6,670 nt of DNA from Lachnospiraceae bacterium UBA7060. GTDB lineage: Bacteria > Bacillota > Clostridia > Lachnospirales > Lachnospiraceae. The notes beneath the pieces are model-generated. The model did not search any database and was not told where the DNA came from. It saw only the letters and a list, made by a program, of their open reading frames with translations. Positions 1 through 5,034 of the stretch are shown piece after piece; position 1 is the stretch's first letter; every line of letters begins with the position of its first letter. The stretch lies in assembly GCA_002493835.1 (NCBI GenBank), contig DLAA01000090.1:24016-30685 (forward strand), read 5' to 3'. A program made the translations under genes and the position numbers.

Positions 1-57
1 TGGTAGAGCACCTGACTCTTAATCAGGGTGTCCAGGGTTCGAGCCCCTGGCGGTGCA
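1..57 (+). tRNA. tRNA-Lys(CTT), 3' part
   Basis: This is the 3' part of a tRNA gene; its 5' acceptor strand and most of the D-arm lie left of the window. The anticodon stem pairs 11-15 (CCTGA) with 23-27 (TCAGG) around the loop CTCTTAA, which puts anticodon CTT at 18-20 and makes it lysine-specific. The T-arm pairs 33-37 (CAGGG) with 45-49 (CCCTG) around TTCGAGC. The acceptor 3' strand is GCGGTGC at 50-56, with discriminator base A57. No CCA is encoded; CTT follows, so CCA must be added after transcription. An intrinsic terminator lies directly downstream, so this is probably the last gene of its transcript. Confidence 0.95.
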
Positions 58-63
58 CTTGGA

Positions 64-110
64 AGAACTGTTTTTGGAGACATATGAGCTCTGGGGACGG
101 TTCTTTTTTT
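64..110 (+). terminator. Intrinsic terminator after tRNA-Lys
   Basis: Bases 64-75 pair with 93-104 in the plus-strand RNA over 12 positions, five of them G-U wobbles, with a further short stem 78-80/90-92 inside. A T-run at 104-110 follows. It starts a few bases after the tRNA, so it most likely ends that transcript. The right arm, GGGGACGGTTCT, resembles dispersed palindromic repeats seen in many Firmicutes. In RNA from the minus strand the same positions would give A-C mismatches, so it should not work well in that direction. Confidence 0.7.
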
Positions 111-166
111 GTTTTCTGTCAGTTTGGTCATATGTCAGCCAAGCTGTCTCTCAACCTGCATGAATT

Positions 167-1009
167 TCAAAATTTCACTCCCAAAAGCTGTATAACTGCG
201 CCGCCAATCACCCCAATCGCATACAATAAGCTAAAAATCCTCAAATTCTCTCTCCTGTCATCATTTACCCTAAACAGCACTAAAAAACCTACTCCCGATC
301 CCGCCAAGAGACCCGCCATCAATGCGCCTGTACTCAGCACACCGCTAAGATAAAGCTGTGTAAGAATAACAGAAGAAGCACAGTTTGGAATCATACCCAC
401 CAACGCCGCGGCGAATAAGCCGAATACCGGTTTATCCAGAACCATAGCTGCCAGAACCCCCTCACCTATCATAGCTATGGCAAAATTCAAAACAAAAGAA
501 ATTATCATTATATATAAGAAAATTTTCCAAGTGTGATTGATCGCCGAATTCAAAATTCCCCGTTCACAGTGACAATGGTGATGCTCACAGAAATGCTCAA
601 TCTGTGGCTCTTTTCTTCCCTTAAAAACAAAATCAATCAAAAAACCTGCCGTCAATGCAAAAAAAACTTTAAAAAAGAGAATTTTGACGATCATAGAAAT
701 CCCCACGTTCTCAGATACCATTATGGGGATCATCTCATCAGAAGTAGATAAAAATACAGCAAGCAAAGTCCCCAGGGTGATAATTCTCCCCGCATAAAGG
801 TTCGCAGCAGCAGCAGAAAAGCCGCACTGTGGAAAAATTCCTAATAGACCGCCAATAGCAGGACCTGCCTTACCTGACCTCCTAATTACCTTCTGCATCC
901 TTTCTCCTGCCCAATGCTCCATACACTCCATCGCAAGATAAGTTAAAAAAAGAAAAGGCAGAAGCTTAATACTGTCTATACAAGTATCATAAAGCACATC
1001 TAAAAACAT
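167..1009 (-). CDS. ArsP_2-family polytopic metal exporter (putative manganese/heavy-metal transporter)
   Basis: This 280-residue, strongly hydrophobic membrane protein matches the ArsP_2 family (putative 10-TM heavy-metal exporters, often annotated as arsenic efflux protein or putative manganese transporter). It probably moves a metal ion out across the cytoplasmic membrane; the substrate cannot be read from the sequence. Two related blocks are visible: residues 57-90 with a PQCG core and 205-238 with a PNCA core. Both fit the pattern G..P.C..S.....LY, then G.L.A..L..S, indicating an internal duplication. Between the halves, residues 139-149 form a His/Cys-rich loop (HFCEHHHCHCE) suited to metal binding or sensing. 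The ATG at 1007-1009 has an AAGGG ribosome binding site about 11 bases upstream. The gene is monocistronic, diverges from the ComFB-like gene, and has a promoter and dyad upstream. I saw no clear terminator after its TGA stop. Family is fairly certain; substrate is not. Confidence 0.85.
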   Translation of the reverse strand: MFLDVLYDTCIDSIKLLPFLFLTYLAMECMEHWAGERMQKVIRRSGKAGPAIGGLLGIFPQCGFSAAAANLYAGRIITLGTLLAVFLSTSDEMIPIMVSENVGISMIVKILFFKVFFALTAGFLIDFVFKGRKEPQIEHFCEHHHCHCERGILNSAINHTWKIFLYIMIISFVLNFAIAMIGEGVLAAMVLDKPVFGLFAAALVGMIPNCASSVILTQLYLSGVLSTGALMAGLLAGSGVGFLVLFRVNDDRRENLRIFSLLYAIGVIGGAVIQLLGVKF

Positions 1010-1070
1010 GTCGGTTCATCCCTTCATTCAACGGCCGCACAATGAGGCCGCCGTGTAAGTTTTCGAATTT

Positions 1071-1098
1071 ATGATACCATGCTTTTTAAAAAAAGCAA
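1071..1098 (-). promoter_or_regulatory. Promoter of the metal-exporter gene
   Basis: Read on the minus strand, a -35-like TTGCTT (1093-1098) and a -10 TATCAT (1071-1076) are separated by 16 bp. The -10 is preceded by TGG at 1077-1079, giving an extended -10. The expected transcript start is near 1064, leaving a leader of about 55 bases. That leader contains a short GC hairpin pairing 1032-1036 with 1046-1050. No experimental support; called from motifs and spacing. Confidence 0.5.
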
Positions 1099-1102
1099 GC
1101 AT
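1079..1102. promoter_or_regulatory. Dyad overlapping the exporter promoter (possible operator)
   Basis: ATGCTT at 1079-1084 is repeated inverted as AAGCAT at 1097-1102, and GCTTTTT/AAAAAGC at 1081-1096 forms a nested 7-bp palindrome. The dyad covers the -35 element and spacer of the leftward promoter, which is where a repressor would block it. A metal-responsive regulator would fit the gene, but the sequence is too AT-rich to assign to a known family. Confidence 0.35.
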
Positions 1103-1163
1103 AGACAGTCCCCTTGTGACGTATATTTTTCACTTTTTTACTCACATCCTACTGAATTAGAGA

Positions 1164-1192
1164 TTGATTCTTTAGGAAAAATGTACTAATAT
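1164..1192 (+). promoter_or_regulatory. Promoter of the ComFB-like gene
   Basis: A sigma-A type promoter is suggested by TTGATT (1164-1169), a 17-bp spacer and TAATAT (1187-1192). The start codon is 34 bp further on, leaving a short leader that carries a strong purine-rich ribosome binding site (GGGAAGGGG at 1212-1220). Confidence 0.5.
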
Positions 1193-1226
1193 AGAATTGT
1201 GTAACAAATGAGGGAAGGGGTTCAAA

Positions 1227-1496
1227 ATGGAAGGTTTAAAAAATATCATGGAAGATGCTGTAGAGTATCAGCTCAATAAATTACTGCCAACAATGCCTGA
1301 AATTTGTTCTTGTGATAATTGCAAGCTTGACATGATGTCTTATGCACTCAACAGACTTTCGCCGCAATATGTACGTACAGATACAGGTGCGCTTTTTCAA
1401 AAATTAAGCAATTACCAGCCTCAGGCTGAAGTAGAGATTTTGGCCACTGTCATGGCCGCAATTAACAAAATCGGAGCACATCCGCAGCACGACTAG
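1227..1496 (+). CDS. comFB: ComFB family protein (late competence / cyclic-dinucleotide receptor family)
   Basis: This 89-residue cytosolic protein matches the ComFB family. The hallmarks are the early acidic helix, the Cys cluster at residues 27-32 (CSCDNC), and the following block LDMMSYALNRLSPQYV with a Tyr-Val before a variable linker. ComFB was named from the Bacillus comF operon; homologues in cyanobacteria have been reported to bind cyclic di-nucleotides, so a signalling role is more likely than a direct role in DNA uptake. The three cysteines may hold a metal ion. The ATG at 1227 has a strong ribosome binding site about 6 bases upstream. The gene stands alone: it lies divergent from the metal exporter and convergent with the sigma/anti-sigma pair, with no comFA or comFC beside it. 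Family assignment is good; function here is inferred. Confidence 0.88.
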   Translation: MEGLKNIMEDAVEYQLNKLLPTMPEICSCDNCKLDMMSYALNRLSPQYVRTDTGALFQKLSNYQPQAEVEILATVMAAINKIGAHPQHD

Positions 1497-1577
1497 AAAT
1501 TTATAAATTGAGCTTCGTTATTGAGGGATTCGTTTGCCAGCTCGTATAAGCGGAGGATTTCCTATCTATACAATATA

Positions 1578-1601
1578 AAAGACTTTCCGAAGAAAGTCTT
1601 T
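1578..1601. terminator. Bidirectional terminator between convergent genes
   Basis: A perfect 10-bp stem pairs AAAGACTTTC (1578-1587) with GAAAGTCTTT (1592-1601) around the tetraloop CGAA. It lies between the 3' ends of comFB (plus) and the putative anti-sigma gene (minus). On the minus strand the arm ends in TTTT followed by AT-rich sequence; on the plus strand it ends in TTT. It probably serves both genes, better leftward. The rest of the 1497-1632 gap shows nothing I could identify. Confidence 0.75.
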
Positions 1602-1632
1602 CATATTCGCTTGCACTGTAAAAAATCTAAAA

Positions 1633-2859
1633 TCATTCTGTCAGACCTACGACCACCATAACCTCGATCTGTGTCTCGCGCCCTTTCTCTCTCGCATACT
1701 GTTTTTCCAGCGACTTTACAATAGCTCTCTGAGTCTCCTCATAGACTTCTTTCGTAGTGACGTAATAGCCGCTTATCTGACCGTCCCATCTGCATTCAAC
1801 CACATGCACCGTACCGTCGGCTTTGATAAACAGAGTATCAACCAGTCTGCCCACACTGTCGTCATCGGTATAGACCCTATAGCAGCTCTTTACCTCCTCA
1901 AAACTCTCCAAAATCTTCATCTTCTCCTTTAAAAAATTTTGCGCCGCCTCCGTGGCCTGCTTCGCTTTTCCAACTGCATCCGCCGCTGAAGGCTTTATTG
2001 CTATGCTCTCCTCAATATCACCGCTGTACGACACGGAGCGCAGTGTGCCGTCCGCCGCGTCAATGTAAAAATAATAGTATTTTCTGCCTCCCACATTACT
2101 CCAATTAACACAATAAGTATTGGCTAGGCCAGACACATCTGAATTGGGATTCTCATAATAATGATTCAACTCCATGCCATCCCCGTTCAAATCAAAAATT
2201 TGCTCTAGATATCTCGCGGCAATTTCCACAGCCTGCTCTTCTGTGACACCTCCTGATGCAATCACCTTTTTGATTTGTTCCTTTTTTGCCGCTTCTCTCT
2301 CGGCTATTTCCTCAGCATGCTGCTCCTGAAGAGCGTAATCGCGCTTCCTTTCAAAGTCAATCTGCTCCAAAATCTCCTCGTCTGTCAACGTCCTATCTGT
2401 CGGCAGATAGTAGACAGAGGTCGTCGTCAGAAAACAAAATTCGTGCTCTGCAGCCTCATCCTCACTATCCACCTGAATCAACTCTCCTTCTGGAAAAAGT
2501 CCATCCAAGTACTGTGCATAAAGCTTTTCTCTGCGCGCTCTCTCTTCTTCCGTGTATTCTCTGGTAACTCCGTCTGCCTCAGTACGCTGACTCTGTAATT
2601 GCTCTCCAATCTTTTCAATCTCCTCCGCGGGTACCGCCTCCATCCGTTCCTGTACCAAGGAATTGACTAGCGCGCGCACAGGTACACTCAAAATCCCCAG
2701 CGCTAGAATGCAAACTACCAATGAAGCCGCAATCCGCAATGTTTTTGTGAAACGATAAGATCGTCCTTTTTTCCCCTGTATGGCCAAAATCATCCTCTCC
2801 TGCTTATCCGTATCAAACTTTATTCTCTGCACTGCTTCTTTTAATTCTGTAACTCTCAT
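1633..2859 (-). CDS. Putative membrane anti-sigma factor with PepSY-like extracellular region
   Basis: This 408-residue protein has a short cytosolic N-terminus (residues 1-41), one membrane segment (about 42-65) and a long extracytoplasmic part. The N-terminal stretch LKEAVQRIKFDTDKQERMI resembles the start of clostridial membrane partners of ECF sigma factors. Residues 75-200 are rich in Glu, Arg and Lys and likely helical or coiled coil. Residues 205-285 look PepSY- or YcdB-like: a helix (EEQAVEIAARYLEQIF), then Tyr-rich strands ending in a DAADGTLRSVS turn. A further alpha/beta segment spans 290-370. It lies 55 bp downstream of the sigma gene on the same strand, with a GAAAGGAAGG ribosome binding site before the ATG, so the two are probably cotranscribed. 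Expected role: hold the sigma factor at the membrane until an external signal. No zinc anti-sigma HxxxCxxC motif is present, so the assignment rests on context and topology. Confidence 0.65.
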   Translation of the reverse strand: MRVTELKEAVQRIKFDTDKQERMILAIQGKKGRSYRFTKTLRIAASLVVCILALGILSVPVRALVNSLVQERMEAVPAEEIEKIGEQLQSQRTEADGVTREYTEEERARREKLYAQYLDGLFPEGELIQVDSEDEAAEHEFCFLTTTSVYYLPTDRTLTDEEILEQIDFERKRDYALQEQHAEEIAEREAAKKEQIKKVIASGGVTEEQAVEIAARYLEQIFDLNGDGMELNHYYENPNSDVSGLANTYCVNWSNVGGRKYYYFYIDAADGTLRSVSYSGDIEESIAIKPSAADAVGKAKQATEAAQNFLKEKMKILESFEEVKSCYRVYTDDDSVGRLVDTLFIKADGTVHVVECRWDGQISGYYVTTKEVYEETQRAIVKSLEKQYAREKGRETQIEVMVVVGLTE

Positions 2860-2914
2860 ACGCCGCCTTCCTTTCGCTTCCAGCTAACAAAATATATTTT
2901 GGATTTCAAAGATA

Positions 2915-3370
2915 TCAGTTATTTTCCAACTGCAGACGCAGCAATTTCCTGCCACGCTCCAGCCGTTTCTTTACTGCATTCACGGAAATACCAAGTATTC
3001 CCGCCACCTCCTGGGTTTTATAGCCTTCAATATAGTACAGATAAATGGCTGCTTTTACGGAAAGAGGAAGCTTCGCTAGTTCCGCAAGGACCTCACTGTA
3101 TTCAGGATTCTCATAGCTTGCTGTAATTTCTCCAAGCTCTGCCTTGGGATGACGCAGATGAAACCGCCGCATGTCGCGGCATCGATTTTGCGCCACCTTA
3201 ATCAACCAGGCTTTCTCGTGCTCGCTATCCCGAAATTCCCGCGAACATTCCAAATATTTACAAATCGTATCCTGAACTGCATCCTCTGCATCCGCCTCAT
3301 TACCTAACATAACCACACAAATGCGATAGAGCATAGGGCTATACTTCCTCACAACTTCCTCTATTGTCAT
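2915..3370 (-). CDS. ECF RNA polymerase sigma factor (sigma-70 family)
   Basis: At 151 residues this is a short sigma factor of the ECF group, with only regions 2 and 4. Region 2 covers about residues 9-73 and contains the acidic core DAEDAVQDT (27-35), which contacts core polymerase, and the segment AWLIKVAQNRCRD for -10 recognition. Region 4 covers about 93-146 with LPLSVKAAIYLYYIEGYKTQEVAGILGISVNAV, an intact helix-turn-helix for -35 binding, then a basic end. The ATG at 3370 has a strong GGAGGTGA site 7 bases upstream. The downstream gene encodes its likely membrane anti-sigma factor; a 14-bp palindrome (2888-2901) lies between them. The upstream region shows an extended -10 of vegetative type but no classical GGAAC/CGT autoregulatory promoter. 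The target genes are unknown. Confidence 0.93.
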   Translation of the reverse strand: MTIEEVVRKYSPMLYRICVVMLGNEADAEDAVQDTICKYLECSREFRDSEHEKAWLIKVAQNRCRDMRRFHLRHPKAELGEITASYENPEYSEVLAELAKLPLSVKAAIYLYYIEGYKTQEVAGILGISVNAVKKRLERGRKLLRLQLENN

Positions 3371-3419
3371 GAAATCTTCACCTCCCCCAATCTGCAGATT
3401 CAGTTTTCGTGTCCTCTAT

Positions 3420-3428
3420 TTTATAACA
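3420..3428 (-). promoter_or_regulatory. Extended -10 promoter of the sigma-factor operon
   Basis: On the minus strand TGT (3426-3428) directly precedes TATAAA (3420-3425), an extended -10 element about 50 bp upstream of the sigma-factor start codon. No good -35 hexamer lies at 16-18 bp, which is acceptable for extended -10 promoters. Called from a short motif only. Confidence 0.4.
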
Positions 3429-3493
3429 CGCCACAGCTTCCCAAAAGGTGCCATACAAATAGAAATAATTGAGCAGGGAAAAATTTCCTATAG

Positions 3494-3522
3494 AAAAAAA
3501 GCAGAGAATTTTCATTCTCTGC
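3494..3522 (-). terminator. Intrinsic terminator of the CarD-like gene
   Basis: In minus-strand RNA a perfect 9-bp stem (3514-3522 with 3501-3509) closes a four-base loop and is followed by seven U from 3500-3494. It begins about 20 bp after the stop of the CarD-like gene. It therefore separates that gene from the sigma-factor operon downstream. Confidence 0.92.
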
Positions 3523-3541
3523 TCCTGCATTCATATTGATC

Positions 3542-4057
3542 TCACACGGTGGTTTTCTGTTTCTCAACTGCCTCAGTAATATACGCTTCCACTTTTTCTT
3601 TCGGAATGGAAAGCGCCAAAGACATTTCGCTATAAAGAAGCTCTTCCGCCTTATGCAGATATTGCTCGTCCGAAGAAAGAACCTTCTTTCCTTCATTAAT
3701 ACGACTTCTCTTTCGCTGATAAAGCGTCTTGATAATCTGCACCAGACTTTTAGAATCGTAAGTCCGGATCGCTTCTTTATAAGTCTGCTCCCTCCGTTTT
3801 TCCTCCTGAATCCATACCGTATCGATCTCCTCGATGTGCGCAATCAGTTTCTCAGCTTCCTCCTTATTCATAATCCTGCGCATGACAATTTTATCATTAT
3901 CCACAGGCGTATAAATCGTGCTGGCTTTCTCAAAAACTGGCTCCAGCACATAGTACTTTTTTTTCAAATCCAACCGATCGACTGGATTTCCTGTAATGTC
4001 ATTGACCCGACAGACACCATGTCCCCCGCACATAATTAGCTCGCCCTTTTCAAACAT
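3542..4057 (-). CDS. CarD family transcriptional regulator
   Basis: This protein of 171 residues matches the CarD/CdnL family, which binds the RNA polymerase beta subunit near the promoter and affects open-complex stability, often at rRNA and housekeeping promoters. Residues 1-60 form the RNA polymerase-interacting domain: GELIMCGGHGVCRVNDI, then YYVLEPV and IYTPV strands, as in the CarD/TRCF family. Residues 62-171 are helical and basic, ending in the conserved type of segment LHKAEELLYSEMSLALSIPKEKVEAYI. I chose the ATG at 4055-4057 because GGAGGG lies four bases upstream and the protein then starts MFEKGE, as family members do. An in-frame GTG at 4084 would add nine residues but has no comparable site. 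The gene has its own terminator. Its leader holds a 6-bp hairpin (4116-4121 with 4135-4140), and a possible -10 TATTAT sits at 4140-4145. Confidence 0.9.
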   Translation of the reverse strand: MFEKGELIMCGGHGVCRVNDITGNPVDRLDLKKKYYVLEPVFEKASTIYTPVDNDKIVMRRIMNKEEAEKLIAHIEEIDTVWIQEEKRREQTYKEAIRTYDSKSLVQIIKTLYQRKRSRINEGKKVLSSDEQYLHKAEELLYSEMSLALSIPKEKVEAYITEAVEKQKTTV

Positions 4058-4061
4058 AACG

Positions 4062-4067
4062 CCCTCC
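4062..4067 (-). promoter_or_regulatory. Ribosome binding site that sets the CarD-like start
   Basis: GGAGGG on the minus strand lies four bases before ATG 4057. It lies inside the longer reading frame that begins at GTG 4084, so it argues for the shorter protein. Confidence 0.75.
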
Positions 4068-4305
4068 AATTTTCTGACAACCACCTATAGCCCCATCAAC
4101 AGCATATCACCAATTTGGCTTCCCGCCATGTGCCAAGCCATAATACTACTTACTTAACATATTAACACTTTAAAACTTTCCTGGTAAACACTTTTGAAAT
4201 GGAAAATTTATTTTCGGCATATTTAACGGCAATAGCCGCCTCTTTAGTTGTGAAAATCTGCTAATAAATATATGTCTGAAAATGCGATTTCTATAAATAC
4301 CCCTT

Positions 4306-4908
4306 TTAACGAGTTTTAAAATTATCACAGATAAATCTTGTTTCTTCCATTGGAAAAATACGAATCATAATACCTTTCAGCAGCTTCGCTGCCTCAAAAC
4401 GTGACAGAATAATCACCATTTTATTCCCTGGAAAAGGAAGATAGTCAATTGAATCCACATCCTCTTTCACATTAACTAAAGTCGCTTTCGGTGGGTTGAT
4501 ATCCACGGTCTTGCCAATCATCTCCGTGAGGGAGATTGCGGAAGCGCCCATCATTTGATTCATGACCTCGGACACACAGGACAAATGCATTTCATTTAGT
4601 TCTCCAGGAGATGCAACTCCTGTCCCGCCCATCATCAAATCCATAATTACCTTCACGTCATTTTCCTTTAGCATCAGAAGATTATTCCCATGAAAATCAT
4701 CCTTATAATCTATCTGAACTGTTACGCTTCCCATACCGAACGCTGTCAGTATATTTTTAATATCAGCGCTGTTGACAACCTTCACAGAGGGCAGACTGAC
4801 ACTAATCTTCTTTCCAGTCAATGTATTTAAAGAAGTAGCGGAATGTGACATACAAATATGTGCGGCCTCCGCCATTTTATCCTGATCTAATGGTGATAAT
4901 TGTTCCAT
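4306..4908 (-). CDS. Stand-alone CheC/FliY-type protein (CheY-P phosphatase family), no FliN domain
   Basis: The 200 residues match the CheC-like N-terminal region of FliY, which removes phosphate from CheY-P at the flagellar switch. The family motif [D/S]-x3-E-x2-N-x21-P normally occurs twice. The second copy is intact here: S110, E114, N117, P139. The first keeps D10, E14 and P40 but has His17 where the catalytic Asn is expected, so perhaps only one site is active. The central block NDVKVIMDLMMGGTG is very FliY-like. FliY proteins usually carry a C-terminal SpoA/FliN domain of about 80 residues; here the protein stops at 200 and the next 220 bp do not encode one. The ATG at 4908 is the only start after an in-frame stop; its GAGGG site is rather far (13 bases). 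No flagellar or chemotaxis genes adjoin, so it may act on another response regulator. The 4085-4305 gap holds no other gene and no convincing terminator. Confidence 0.8.
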   Translation of the reverse strand: MEQLSPLDQDKMAEAAHICMSHSATSLNTLTGKKISVSLPSVKVVNSADIKNILTAFGMGSVTVQIDYKDDFHGNNLLMLKENDVKVIMDLMMGGTGVASPGELNEMHLSCVSEVMNQMMGASAISLTEMIGKTVDINPPKATLVNVKEDVDSIDYLPFPGNKMVIILSRFEAAKLLKGIMIRIFPMEETRFICDNFKTR

Positions 4909-4966
4909 ACGTTCGCTGCATCCCTCTTAAAATAATTACTTTTCCCGATAGTATTCCTTCTACATT

Positions 4967-4996
4967 ACTATACTCTATTTCGGGTACTTCACGCAA
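4967..4996 (-). promoter_or_regulatory. Promoter of the CheC/FliY-like gene
   Basis: On the minus strand TTGCGT (4991-4996) and TATAGT (4967-4972, five of six matches to consensus) are spaced by 18 bp, about 58 bp upstream of the start codon. An inverted repeat, ATAGTA (4948-4953) and TACTAT (4966-4971), overlaps the -10 and could be an operator. Confidence 0.45.
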
Positions 4997-5034
4997 CATC
5001 TTATTGAAAAATGTAGCTTAAAATTATTTCTTTT

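Noticed and set aside
79..136. 9-bp inverted repeat GACATATGA (79-87) and TCATATGTC (128-136)
   Set aside because: The core CATATG is itself palindromic, so the match carries little information, and the first arm lies in the terminator loop.
1010..1064. Manganese (yybP-ykoY) riboswitch in the exporter leader
   Set aside because: The leader is only about 55 bases with one short GC hairpin; it is too short for the riboswitch and its conserved loops are absent.
1498..1509. 12-bp palindrome AATTTATAAATT after comFB
   Set aside because: Purely A/T, and no adjacent element gives it a role; the clear terminator is further downstream.
3421..4039. Open frames of 140 and 167 codons overlapping the CarD-like gene (minus and plus strand)
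   Set aside because: They are shadows of the CarD-like gene in other frames, have no family features and cross its terminator.
4082..4084. GTG as the start of the CarD-like gene
   Set aside because: It lacks a good ribosome binding site, while ATG 4057 has GGAGGG at the right distance and gives the family's usual N-terminus.
4130..4135. TGGCAC on the minus strand as a sigma-54 (-24) element upstream of the CarD-like gene
   Set aside because: The required GC-containing -12 element (TTGCA type) is not at the correct distance; GGGAA is found instead.
4085..4305. Remnant SpoA/FliN domain after the CheC/FliY-like gene
   Set aside because: The frames are quickly broken by stops and the sequence is AT-rich with no recognisable SpoA pattern.
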